From an uncultured Verrucomicrobia subdivision 3 bacterium (lineage in GTDB: Bacteria; Verrucomicrobiota; Verrucomicrobiia; Limisphaerales; UBA11358), in NCBI GenBank assembly GCA_903875465.1, contig CAIQWB010000014.1, forward strand, positions 1 to 45,942: a stretch of 45,942 nt of DNA. The letters are read 5' to 3'. Position numbers and translations under genes: made by a program. The notes beneath the pieces are model-generated. The model was given only the letters and a program-made list of their open reading frames with translations, did no database searches and was not told where the DNA came from. Each line of letters opens with the position of its first letter. Position 1 is the first letter of the stretch. Of this stretch, positions 28,097 to 36,439 are shown piece by piece.

Positions 28097-30418
28097 CTAC
28101 TCCTGCGGATAAACCAAAATCCGGTCATGCACCAGCACCACCAGGTCGTTCTTCTTGTCGCCGGTCACATCCACCACCAGCGCCTCGCGCGGTTCGGGCA
28201 GGGCGTTCTCCCGGTTGCGGAACGTGTGCTGCTCAAACACCGGCCAGCGGTCGCCGGGCACAAACTTGTGGTTTTTGTCAAACAGCACCACATCCAGATA
28301 GTTCTTGCCCGTTTCCATGAAAATCAACTCCTTGCGCCCATCGCCATTGATATCGCCGGCGACCACATCATTGAGGAAGCCATTCTTGATGGGCGTGTCG
28401 TAGCCGTCCAACTCCTTCAACTGCCATTGATCCCCCGCCAACGGCAGCCAGGCCACGGCGTTTTGCCCCAGAAAGGCCACGCTCTGGGTGTTCGTCCCGC
28501 CGAGCTTCACCGAGGTAATACCGCCAAAATCCGCCACCGGCAGTTCCACATTGTGCACCACCTGCCATACCCCGGCGGCATCCCGCTCGCACAAGGTCAA
28601 TTGCTTGTGCTCGGCATCCAGCAAAAAAATGGAGGCCACCGCATTGGTGCCATTGACCACCGTCGTTGCCCCGGTGATTCGCGAGTCACGCTGCGCGCCA
28701 TTAATCTGGTCCTTCACCCGAAACTGCCAGCCGGGCTGGTTTGTGGTGGTGTCCGATTTCGGCTGTTGTTCCAGCACCACCGCCCGCACAAAATTCTTCT
28801 GCGGCAGCAGCAACTCCGCCTTGCCGTCACTGTCCACATCCAGGGAGGAAATCCAGGGTTGTTCCATCGCCCCGCCCGGCGGGTCCACATCCACTTCCTC
28901 AAAGTCGCCCGCTTTCGTCTGCAACAGCACCTTGATTTTTTCGTAAGGAATCAGGACCACCAGGTCCGGGCGGCCGTCCTGGTTGGCGTCCAGCATCGTC
29001 ATGCTCGTGGGATTGGATTTGAAACTGTCGCTCAATTTCTTCGTGTGGGTTTTGCCCTCCGCCGTGCGCGTCACCAGCGAGCGCACGCCATCCTTGTCCA
29101 CCAGCACCGCCAGCACCGGCTTGCTGCCCGGTTTTAATACCCCCGCAGTCATGACCAGCGGCTTGCCATCCAGCGGAATCAACATGGGGAACGCCAGCTT
29201 GCCATTCGCATCAAACTGCGTCATCCCCACCGCATTCTCATCCTTGCTCAGCAAAAAGATTTCTGGATGCCCGTCCCCATTCCAGTCTGCGGCCACAATC
29301 TGACTCACTCCCGCCAGCGTGGGAAACGTTTTGGCGGGGGCCAGGGTGCCGTTGGTTTGCTGCAAATAAACCGCCACCTGCCCGCTCTCCGGAATCGCCA
29401 CCAGCAAGTCGGCCCGGCCATCGCCGTTGAGGTCCGCCCAGCGCATCCCCCGCTGCCCCGCATCGGACTTGCTCAACGGAAATATTTCGAACTGCCCCTG
29501 CTTGAGCGCCCCCGACAAGGCGGCACCCGGTTTGCGGGTAAATTGGGACACCAGCGCCCGCCCCGAGCTTTGCGCGATGCTCACGACAAAATTTTGCCCG
29601 CTTTTCTCCAAATCGTCCGCAATGTAGGAACGAATCGGCTGGCTCTTAAAATACGTTTCCGGCCCCAATTGCCCGGCCGCATTTTGCAACCGGAACCGGA
29701 AGGGCGTGGGACTGTCAAAATCCACCAGCAGCAAATCACTCCGGCCGTCGCCATCCACATCCACGATTTGCACGGACTTGGGTGTGCCGGAATAAGGAAT
29801 CTTTTGGGGTTCCGCCAGCGTGCCGTCGGCCTGTTGGGCCAGGAAATAAACCGACCCGCCATCCCCCAGCAGGGCCACATCCGGCCGGCCGTCCCCGTTT
29901 AAATCACCCACCACCAGCGCATTCGCATCCATTTGGCCGTCATCCATGTGCCAGCGCTTGGGCTCGCTCCAGCCATTGGTGCCCTGATTATAGAGCACGA
30001 TCAGGTCGTGTGTGTCGCCGAAATAGACGATGTCCGGCCGGCCGTCGCCATTCAAATCCGTCACCACCAGCGCGGCGATCCGCTCATCCGTCGGCAGGCT
30101 GTCCATGCGGAAGCGCGCGCCGGGGGGCAGCTCATTCAACTCCAATTTGCGGGCCGGTGTGGCGCTGGCCAGGTTCGTCTTGCCGGTCAGGTTATAGAGC
30201 AGTTCGAGTTTGGCGCGCAGATTATTGGCCACCACCAGGTCCATCAACCCATCCCCATCCAAATCCGCCGCGTGCAGCTGGCTGATTTGCTGATCCACTG
30301 GAAATACTTCCGTCCCACTAAATCCAAAGGCATTCGTTACTGCTTCAGCTCCCCCGTCTGGGGCCGCCCCCAGCACCACCATCAACCATAACATTCCCCG
30401 CAGCCGGATCATATTCAT
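28097..30418 (-). CDS. Secreted FG-GAP/VCBS repeat protein
   Basis: The predicted protein has 773 residues from the ATG at 30418, chosen because GGGAG lies 8 bases upstream. A signal peptide follows (LRGMLWLMVVLGAAPDGGAEA). The body is a chain of about ten Ca-binding loops of the type D-x-N/D-G-D-G-x-x-D: DLDGDGLMDLVV, DLNGDGRPDIVY, DLNGDGRPDVAL, DVDGDGRSDLLL, DLNGDGRADLLV, DWNGDGHPEIFL, DANQDGRPDLVV, DVDSDGKAELLL, DINGDGRKELIF and DVTGDKKNDLVV. They probably build one or more integrin-like seven-bladed propellers. The protein should be periplasmic or on the surface, and may bind ligands or adhere. It lies 48 bp after the yjbQ-like gene and may be the last gene of that minus-strand unit. Confidence 0.9.
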   Translation of the reverse strand: MNMIRLRGMLWLMVVLGAAPDGGAEAVTNAFGFSGTEVFPVDQQISQLHAADLDGDGLMDLVVANNLRAKLELLYNLTGKTNLASATPARKLELNELPPGARFRMDSLPTDERIAALVVTDLNGDGRPDIVYFGDTHDLIVLYNQGTNGWSEPKRWHMDDGQMDANALVVGDLNGDGRPDVALLGDGGSVYFLAQQADGTLAEPQKIPYSGTPKSVQIVDVDGDGRSDLLLVDFDSPTPFRFRLQNAAGQLGPETYFKSQPIRSYIADDLEKSGQNFVVSIAQSSGRALVSQFTRKPGAALSGALKQGQFEIFPLSKSDAGQRGMRWADLNGDGRADLLVAIPESGQVAVYLQQTNGTLAPAKTFPTLAGVSQIVAADWNGDGHPEIFLLSKDENAVGMTQFDANGKLAFPMLIPLDGKPLVMTAGVLKPGSKPVLAVLVDKDGVRSLVTRTAEGKTHTKKLSDSFKSNPTSMTMLDANQDGRPDLVVLIPYEKIKVLLQTKAGDFEEVDVDPPGGAMEQPWISSLDVDSDGKAELLLPQKNFVRAVVLEQQPKSDTTTNQPGWQFRVKDQINGAQRDSRITGATTVVNGTNAVASIFLLDAEHKQLTLCERDAAGVWQVVHNVELPVADFGGITSVKLGGTNTQSVAFLGQNAVAWLPLAGDQWQLKELDGYDTPIKNGFLNDVVAGDINGDGRKELIFMETGKNYLDVVLFDKNHKFVPGDRWPVFEQHTFRNRENALPEPREALVVDVTGDKKNDLVVLVHDRILVYPQE

Positions 30419-30466
30419 ACGCATAACTCCCGAAAAACCTGCCACCCACACCCCAAATTTGCGAGT

Positions 30467-30889
30467 TTATTCACCAATAAAGTGCAATACCACCCGGCGG
30501 CTGTGCGGTTGTGTGCGATGCTCCCAGAGATAAATCCCCTGCCACACCCCCAGCACCATCCGCCCGCCCCGCACCGGCAGACTCAAATTCACCGCCGTCA
30601 ACGCGGTGCGCACATGCGCCGGCATGTCGTCCTCCCCCTCCAGGGTATGCACATACAGCCGGTCACCATCCGGCACCAGCCGTTTAAAAAAAGCCTCCAG
30701 GTCCCGGCGCACGTCCGGATCCGCATTTTCCTGAATGAGCAGCGAGGCCGAGGTATGCTGCAAATGCAGGGTCACCAAGCCCTCCCGCCAGCCCTGCCGG
30801 GCCAGCCATTCCGCCACCGCTGGCGTGAATTCATAAAGCCCCCGTCCGCGTGTGACCAGTGTCAGTTCCTGAAATCCTTGGGTCAGCAT
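30467..30889 (-). CDS. YjbQ family (UPF0047) protein
   Basis: A 140-residue protein from the ATG at 30889 (MLTQGFQELTLVTRGRGLYEF). Family blocks are LHLQHTSASLLIQENADPDV (41-60), EGEDDMPAHVR and LGVWQGIYLWEHR. The clustered His, Asp and Glu residues form the metal-binding pocket of this trimeric fold. E. coli YjbQ has been given a secondary thiamine-phosphate synthase activity. Whether that is the natural role is not settled. The frame extends upstream to 31009, but that part overlaps the neighbouring gene and does not match. The coiled-coil gene ends 7 bp upstream, so the two are co-transcribed. Confidence 0.92.
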   Translation of the reverse strand: MLTQGFQELTLVTRGRGLYEFTPAVAEWLARQGWREGLVTLHLQHTSASLLIQENADPDVRRDLEAFFKRLVPDGDRLYVHTLEGEDDMPAHVRTALTAVNLSLPVRGGRMVLGVWQGIYLWEHRTQPHSRRVVLHFIGE

Positions 30890-30896
30890 GACTGGC

Positions 30897-32258
30897 TTAG
30901 GGTTTCGCCGCCGGACGCGCCATTTCCAGCGCCAAACGGGCTTGCAACGCATGCAATTGTTCCTTGAGTTGCAATACCACGGTGTTGGTCGCTGCCCGGT
31001 TGGGATCACCGCCCCACAATTGGGTGGCGGCCATTAATTTCACGCGCAACATATCCCGCTCCTCCTCCAACTCCCGGATGCGCCCCGCATCGTTCGCGAG
31101 CGCCGCCGCCAGGTCCTTGGTGGTGGGAGCCGTGGGACGATTAACCACCATCGGCAGTGTTTCCCCGGGTTGCACCAATACCGGTGCCGTATCCGAAGCG
31201 GTTAAAGGTATTAGGACTTTGGGGGCGGCTGGCGGCAGGGTCGATGGGGCAACCACCGCCGTCTCCAAGGACTTCAACTTCGCCTCCAGCGCCACCGTTT
31301 CCAAATCACTCCGCCGCGCCGCTGCCTGCCATGCCGCCACTTGCACCTGGGCTTGCGCCAAAGCCGCCTGCAACTTGCGCGCCGTTTCCGCCGCCGCTGC
31401 GGCCTCGGCTTTGGCGGCGGCGCGCGCCTCCGTCAATTGCTTTTTCAACAGGGTGTTTTCCGCCCGCAGGGCTTCCACCCCTTCGTGACTGGTCAGCAGG
31501 GTTTTGGTCTGCACCTCCAGAGCTTGATTTGCCGCCGATAGTTTCTCCGCCTGCGCCATCGCCCGGGCTAATTGTTTGCTCATCCCCGCCAGCGACTGCC
31601 GCGCCTGCGCCAGTTCATTGGAAGCCACCAGCAGGCCGGCCGTTGCCGTGCCATGTTGCGGCCGCGCCAGGCTCACCCGGAGCAGGTCGTTTTCTTTCAT
31701 CAGCGACCGCACTTGCTCCTGCGCCGCCGCCAGTTCGCGTGGATCCAACGCCGCCGGCTGCGCCGCCAGCGCCTCGCGCAACTTGGCTGTCAAATTCGCA
31801 TTGCCCGCCTGCAAATTAGCCACCTGCGCTTGTAATTCCAGCAGTTGTGCGCTCAATCGCGCATCCGGTGCAACCGGTTGGGAAACGGGCAACCGGGCCG
31901 ACAGCGAAGTCCCATTTGAGGTTGGCGGCGGTACTGCGGGACTGGCCGTTTCCGCCGTCGTTTCCGCCGGCAACACCACCTCTGCCGCCGCTATTTTGTC
32001 CGCCAGGTAGTTCTTCCGGAAGGTGACAATATTCGTGCTCCACTCCGGGTAAGTAGTGGCGAACTTCTGCAATTCCGTCAGCGCTGCTTGATATTCCACC
32101 CGGGCCTGCTGCGGCTGCCCGGCTTCCGCCAGGGCGTCGGCCTGCCCGATCATCCCATAAATCATCACATACCGCTCATCCGGCCCCGCTTGGGCGTGCG
32201 CCACCGCCAGCCCCCAGGCCAGCCAAATACCGATGATCAGAATGCCCGCTTTCATCAC
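30897..32258 (-). CDS. Secreted coiled-coil protein
   Basis: The predicted protein has 453 residues with a signal peptide (MMKAGILIIGIWLAWGLAVAHAQ). A short helical-repeat domain follows (about 27-90, YGMIGQADALAEAGQPQQAR). Then comes an Ala/Gln/Glu-rich chain (about 150-330) with heptad-like spacing, and finally a second coiled segment near the C terminus (RIRELEEERDMLRVKL). No enzyme motif is seen. It probably spans the periplasm or organises an envelope complex. Similar TPR-plus-coil proteins are common in this phylum as hypotheticals. It opens a unit with the YjbQ gene 7 bp downstream. Long runs of Ala-rich coil make family searches unreliable. Confidence 0.82.
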   Translation of the reverse strand: MMKAGILIIGIWLAWGLAVAHAQAGPDERYVMIYGMIGQADALAEAGQPQQARVEYQAALTELQKFATTYPEWSTNIVTFRKNYLADKIAAAEVVLPAETTAETASPAVPPPTSNGTSLSARLPVSQPVAPDARLSAQLLELQAQVANLQAGNANLTAKLREALAAQPAALDPRELAAAQEQVRSLMKENDLLRVSLARPQHGTATAGLLVASNELAQARQSLAGMSKQLARAMAQAEKLSAANQALEVQTKTLLTSHEGVEALRAENTLLKKQLTEARAAAKAEAAAAAETARKLQAALAQAQVQVAAWQAAARRSDLETVALEAKLKSLETAVVAPSTLPPAAPKVLIPLTASDTAPVLVQPGETLPMVVNRPTAPTTKDLAAALANDAGRIRELEEERDMLRVKLMAATQLWGGDPNRAATNTVVLQLKEQLHALQARLALEMARPAAKP

Positions 32259-32432
32259 TGCAAACTAACTGAAACCCCCGCCCCTTGGCAACTGGCACCC
32301 GCATTTTCCATACAGTCAAACCGTGCAGTTTATTGGTTGCTCCCGCCGTCCAGTTGCCCTTTGCCACCGAATCGTCACAAGACCTTGTTTGACACGGTCC
32401 GCCAAATTTGTTAACTGTTCAGCTCAGGAGAC

Positions 32433-33050
32433 ATGAATAAAGTGCTTAATCAACACGTTCTGGTCCTGAACCGGTTGTGGCAGGCGGTCAACGTCTGTAC
32501 TGCCCGGCGTGCCCTCACCCTCTTGTTTCAAGGCCAGGCGCAAGTCGTCATGAACGAAGCGGACGGTTCCTTTCGCACCTTCAGCTTTGTGCAGTGGCGG
32601 GATATTTCCGAACAAGCCCCCACCGAGGAATCCGTTCACGCCATTTCCTTCCGCATCCGCGTGCCGCGCATCATTCTGTTGCTCGCCTACGACCGGCTGC
32701 CCAAGAAGGAAGTTAAATTTACCCGCCACAACATTTTCGAGCGCGACAAGAACAAGTGCCAGTACTGCGGTGAAGTTTTCGATCGCAAGGACTTGAATCT
32801 GGACCATGTCATCCCGCGCGACCGCGGCGGTCCGACAACTTGGGAAAATATTGTCTGCTCCTGTATTGAGTGCAATACCCACAAGGCCAACCGCACGCCC
32901 TCCGAGGCGGGTATGTATCTCATTCGCAAGCCTAAACGTCCCAAATGGCGTCCCTTCGTGCAAATCAGTTTCAGTCTCAACCAGCATGATAGCTGGCGCC
33001 ACTTCATTGACTTGGCGTACTGGAACGTGGAGCTGGGCGAGGAATTGTAG
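32433..33050 (+). CDS. HNH endonuclease domain protein
   Basis: The predicted protein has 205 residues, with AGGAG well placed before the ATG. After an N-terminal beta-rich domain (about 1-95, starting MNKVLNQHVLVLNRLWQAVN) comes a treble-clef HNH domain. Zinc ligands are C109, C112 (CQYC), C144 and C147 (CIEC). The catalytic part runs from D124-H125 (LDHVIPRDRGG) through N139 (WENIVCSC) to H150 (NTHKANRTP). Such stand-alone HNH proteins of about 200 residues occur across bacteria and are not tied to phage. Their targets are unknown. It is transcribed alone, diverging from the coiled-coil gene. The C-terminal tail with Trp and Arg (WRHFIDLAYW) is conserved in the family as I remember it. Confidence 0.92.
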   Translation: MNKVLNQHVLVLNRLWQAVNVCTARRALTLLFQGQAQVVMNEADGSFRTFSFVQWRDISEQAPTEESVHAISFRIRVPRIILLLAYDRLPKKEVKFTRHNIFERDKNKCQYCGEVFDRKDLNLDHVIPRDRGGPTTWENIVCSCIECNTHKANRTPSEAGMYLIRKPKRPKWRPFVQISFSLNQHDSWRHFIDLAYWNVELGEEL

Positions 33051-33281
33051 AAACCGGTGGCCGCCAAGCCGGATCCCTTCAAAAGCGAATCCAGAGGAAA
33101 CCCATTGGACTGCTAGCCAGCCAGGCAGCGCTTTACAGCCTAAGCTTTAAGGATTTATGTGGGCCTCAGACAGCCTCCGGTCCAAAAAACCAGGGGAAAT
33201 GGGAATATTGAAAGTGGGGTTAATTCTAGGTGGCGCAAATTAATGGCGCCATTCGGGGCAATCCGAGAATCCAGACCAGCC

Positions 33282-33449
33282 TCACTTGTGTTGGCCGGTG
33301 TCAATCGGCATGCCGTTTTCCCAACCCTTGGGCGAGTTCCACGGACGCAAGGAAATGTTTTCGGGGTCGTCCGTCTGACAACCGCTGACACTCACAAGCA
33401 CCGCCCCCAGGACGAGTAACAGCAATAATCTGGCAGAGGGGCGTTTCAC
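33282..33449 (-). CDS. Very small lipoprotein
   Basis: A 55-residue protein that was found by reading the minus strand directly. It starts at a GTG (MKRPSARLLLLLVLGAVLVS), has a lipobox VSGC with the lipidated cysteine C24, and ends with a short polar tail containing DDPENISLRPWNSPKGWENG. The tail pattern with RPWN followed by GWENG is one I recall from tiny lipoproteins across Verrucomicrobia; that is memory, not a search. It begins 9 bp after the stop of the coiled-coil gene upstream and is surely part of the same transcript. There is no strong ribosome site, so translation may depend on the upstream gene. It should be exported and anchored in a membrane. Confidence 0.8.
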   Translation of the reverse strand: MKRPSARLLLLLVLGAVLVSVSGCQTDDPENISLRPWNSPKGWENGMPIDTGQHK

Positions 33450-33458
33450 ACCGGGAAA

Positions 33459-34232
33459 TTAGGAGGCAGGCGCAGGATGGGCGGGACTAACCTGGTCGCC
33501 TTCCAACACAGAACCGAAATTCCAGCCCGGCACAACGTTCGCAATGCTGCGTCCTTTGTCCACCGAGCGAACGATGACTTTGGAAACCAGTTTGCCTTCG
33601 CGGCTGACGAGCAATTCACCACCATTGATGATGCCTTGGTCTTCACCCACGTCTAACACCACAAAGGACCACTTGGGATCCACCGTCAGAATTTTGCCGC
33701 GCAAATCTGCCCGCAGTTTCACGTCCGAATCCGGTCCCGTGTATTTGGCCAGTTCATTGGTCAGGCGGGTAATGGTGCGATACAAGACCGCCTTTTCATC
33801 ATTCAAAACTTGGATGGCGGCGAGGGAACTCTTATATTGTTTGTTCAACTTCGTAACCGCCTCGGGCGTCAACCCAATGGTGGTGTACGCCGCGAGCTGG
33901 TTGCGGGCGTCGTCCCGCTCGCCAGTGGTGGTGTTCAATTTATCGGCCAGCTCATCCGCACGCTTTTGTTGCACGGACACGGCGGCGACCGCCTTGTCCA
34001 GCTTCGTGTGCGTGTCAGCCAGCTCTTGCTGGGTCTGCACCAGTTGACCCTGGGTTTTCACCAGGATTTTGTTGGTGGTGGCCAGTTGGTTGAGCGCGGT
34101 ATCCTTTAATCCCTTTTCGTCATCGCGCTGGGCGATGAGTGCCGGAATTTGTTTGGACACCTCAAGATAACCCAGCGTTCCCGCGCCCAGGGCGGCGAGA
34201 ATGGCCACAATCAGACTAATGCGAAGTAACAT
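33459..34232 (-). CDS. Membrane-anchored coiled-coil protein
   Basis: The predicted protein has 257 residues. An N-terminal hydrophobic segment (LRISLIVAILAALGAGTLGYLEV, about 3-25) is probably an uncleaved anchor. A coiled coil follows (about 30-165), with phrases such as LVQTQQELADTHTKLDKAV. A C-terminal beta domain comes last (about 185-250, GKILTVDPKWSFVVLDVGEDQGI). That domain resembles the beta-barrels of MreC-like and similar envelope proteins, which would give a rod with a small head in the periplasm. I do not know a named family. The tiny lipoprotein gene follows by 9 bp, so the two may work together at the outer membrane. Confidence 0.85.
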   Translation of the reverse strand: MLLRISLIVAILAALGAGTLGYLEVSKQIPALIAQRDDEKGLKDTALNQLATTNKILVKTQGQLVQTQQELADTHTKLDKAVAAVSVQQKRADELADKLNTTTGERDDARNQLAAYTTIGLTPEAVTKLNKQYKSSLAAIQVLNDEKAVLYRTITRLTNELAKYTGPDSDVKLRADLRGKILTVDPKWSFVVLDVGEDQGIINGGELLVSREGKLVSKVIVRSVDKGRSIANVVPGWNFGSVLEGDQVSPAHPAPAS

Positions 34233-34344
34233 GGCTATTAAGCAATTTTCAGCAAATTAAGCTTTCGCAAGCACCGTGTCAACGCCCCTTTGCAATTTTG
34301 TCTTTGCTCTTTGCAAAATCACCCATTCACCCCATTTTCACCCG

Positions 34345-35547
34345 GTGAAATTACATCACGGCGCGCACCTGGCCTATTGCACCAACATTCATTGCGGCGA
34401 AAACTGGACCGAAACGTTCACCGCCCTGCAAACCCACACGTTAGCCGTGCGGGAAAGAGTGGCCCCACACTCGCCCTTCGCCATCGGCTTGCGCCTCAGT
34501 GCCGCCGCCGCCCGGGAATTAAGCGATCCGCCCGTCCGGCTCGCGTTCCAACGCTGGCTGGCAGCGCATGATTGTTATGTGTTCACCATCAATGGCTTTC
34601 CCTATGGCCCCTTCCACGGTGCCCGCGTCAAGGAATCCGTTTACACCCCCGATTGGTCCACCCCTGAGCGCCTCGCCTACACCAGCCAATTATTCGATCT
34701 GCTGGTCCAACTGCTCCCCCCGGGTGTGGCGGGCAGTGTCAGCACCCTGCCCGGCTCATTCAAAGGCTGCCACCCCGGCCCGGGCCAGGTGGCTGCGATC
34801 CGGCGGAATTTATGGCTGTGTGTCGAGCATATCCACCAACTCAGCCAGGCCAGTGGCCGCTGCCTGCATCTGGGCCTGGAACCCGAACCGCTTTGCCTCC
34901 TCGAAAACACCACCGAAACCGTTGAGTTTTTCGGGGCGTTGCGCCACGACCGGCCACACGATGAACGGCTGGATCAATTTCTGGGCGTCAATTACGACAC
35001 CTGCCATTTGGCTGTGGCGTTCGAGGAACCTCGCGCGGCGCTGGCACGTCTGCATGCCGCCGGTATCAAAATCAGCAAAATCCACCTTAGTTCGGCCCTC
35101 AAAACCATCCCCACCGCCGCCGCCCGCACCGCTCTGGCCCGGTTCGCTGACCCGGTTTATCTGCACCAGGTGGTGGCTCGCAGCGTCAGTGGCGAACTAA
35201 CTTATTTCCTGGACCTGCCCGCCGCCCTCGCCGCCACGGTGCCCGTCGCCGAGGCGGCCGCATTGCCGGAATGGCGCATTCATTTTCATGTTCCCCTGCA
35301 CGCGCCCACCGCCGCCCCCTTTGCCAGCACCCAGGACCATTTGCTCGGCACCCTGGACCTGCTCGCGGCCCAGCCCGGCCTTTGCCAGCATCTGGAAATG
35401 GAAACCTACACCTGGGAAGTTCTGCCGCCGGAATTAAAAAGCCGGAGCGTGGAAGATCAACTCGCCGCCGAATATGCCTGGACCCTGGCTCGCCTCGCCG
35501 AGCGGGGCCTGGCTGACGGCAGGCTCGCCAACGCCGGAGTTTTATGA
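34345..35547 (+). CDS. eboE: EboE-type metabolite traffic protein
   Basis: The predicted protein has 400 residues from the GTG at 34345, which starts the family text VKLHHGAHLAYCTNIHCGE. An upstream ATG (34276) adds 23 residues that do not fit. Blocks of the EboE family (a TIM-barrel related to sugar isomerases) are YCTNIHCGE (11-19), NGFPYGPFHG (83-92), VYTPDW (99-104) and later GVNYDTCHLAVAFE. In cyanobacteria and some other bacteria ebo genes move a precursor metabolite, for example for scytonemin, to the periplasm. The biochemical step of EboE is not known. The UbiA-like gene starts 14 bp after the stop. eboA, eboB, eboD and eboF are not present beside it. Confidence 0.88.
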   Translation: MKLHHGAHLAYCTNIHCGENWTETFTALQTHTLAVRERVAPHSPFAIGLRLSAAAARELSDPPVRLAFQRWLAAHDCYVFTINGFPYGPFHGARVKESVYTPDWSTPERLAYTSQLFDLLVQLLPPGVAGSVSTLPGSFKGCHPGPGQVAAIRRNLWLCVEHIHQLSQASGRCLHLGLEPEPLCLLENTTETVEFFGALRHDRPHDERLDQFLGVNYDTCHLAVAFEEPRAALARLHAAGIKISKIHLSSALKTIPTAAARTALARFADPVYLHQVVARSVSGELTYFLDLPAALAATVPVAEAAALPEWRIHFHVPLHAPTAAPFASTQDHLLGTLDLLAAQPGLCQHLEMETYTWEVLPPELKSRSVEDQLAAEYAWTLARLAERGLADGRLANAGVL

Positions 35548-35560
35548 TTTCCTAGTCCCC

Positions 35561-36439
35561 ATGCATCAAACGCTGGCCGCCCGACTCCGCACGCTGCTCA
35601 TTTTGGGCCGCGTGTCGAATCTGCCCACCGTTTGGTCCAATTGCCTCGCCGGCTGGTGGCTGGCCGGCGCGGGCAACAGCTCCCGGCTGCCCTGGTTGCT
35701 CCTCGGCATGAGCTCGCTCTACCTCAGCGGCATGTATTTAAATGATGCGTTCGATGCCGAATTTGACCGGCAGCGCCGGACCACCCGCCCCATTCCCTCC
35801 GGCCAGATTTCCGCCCCGGAAGTCTGGCGCTACGGCTGGGCCTGGCTGGGTTCGGGAATTTTACTACTGTTTGCCACCGGCCTGCTCGCCGGCACTCTCA
35901 GCTTGGTCTTGGCTGCCTTTATCATCCTTTACAACCAGTCGCATAAATTAGTCACCGCCTCCCCCTGGCTCATGGGCATCTGCCGGTTCTGGGTCTATTT
36001 TATTGCCGGCATCGCCGGGGCCGCCGACCCCGACGCCATGGTCGGCTGGACTGTCTGGTGTGGTTTGGCGCTCGCGCTCTACATTGTCGGCTTGAGCTAT
36101 GTGGCGCGCCGGGAAAGTTACCGCAGCCCCGTGCCTTACTGGCCACTGTTGCTGCTGGCCGCACCCTTTTTTCTCGCCTGGCTCATGGACCCCGGGGAAT
36201 CCCGCCCCGCCGGCCTGTGGATTGCGGCAGTCCTGGCGCTCTGGATCGCCCGCTGTGTGCGGCCGGTCCTCCTGTCCGGCACCGTCAATGTGGGCCGCGT
36301 GGTCTCCGGGCTCCTGGCCGGCATCGTGTTTGTGGACTGGCTGGCTGTGGCCCCGGAATGCCCCCGCGGTTTGAGTCTGGTTTTTTTAGCCCTGTTCGGC
36401 ACCACCCAGGCCTTGCAACGCTATATTCCCGCTACCTGA
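35561..36439 (+). CDS. eboC: UbiA-type prenyltransferase, EboC-like
   Basis: The predicted protein has 292 residues from the ATG at 35561 (MHQTLAARLRTLLILGRVSN). About eight or nine transmembrane helices and the Asp-rich motif NDAFDAEFD (61-69) assign it to the UbiA superfamily, which attaches a prenyl chain to an aromatic or other acceptor. Position next to eboE supports the EboC branch; sequence alone would allow a menaquinone or other UbiA family member. The second Asp motif is weaker (probably ADPDAMVGW, about 158-166). The 3' end overlaps the TMEM175-like gene on the other strand by 19 bp. Substrate and acceptor are not known. Confidence 0.87.
   Translation: MHQTLAARLRTLLILGRVSNLPTVWSNCLAGWWLAGAGNSSRLPWLLLGMSSLYLSGMYLNDAFDAEFDRQRRTTRPIPSGQISAPEVWRYGWAWLGSGILLLFATGLLAGTLSLVLAAFIILYNQSHKLVTASPWLMGICRFWVYFIAGIAGAADPDAMVGWTVWCGLALALYIVGLSYVARRESYRSPVPYWPLLLLAAPFFLAWLMDPGESRPAGLWIAAVLALWIARCVRPVLLSGTVNVGRVVSGLLAGIVFVDWLAVAPECPRGLSLVFLALFGTTQALQRYIPAT

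Noticed and set aside
32433-33050. Homing endonuclease or phage HNH
   Set aside because: No intron, intein or phage gene nearby; the N-terminal domain and length fit ordinary chromosomal HNH proteins.
33155-33391. 78-codon minus-strand frame overlapping the small lipoprotein
   Set aside because: Different frame, no signal or motif; the lipoprotein frame has a lipobox and operon-like spacing.
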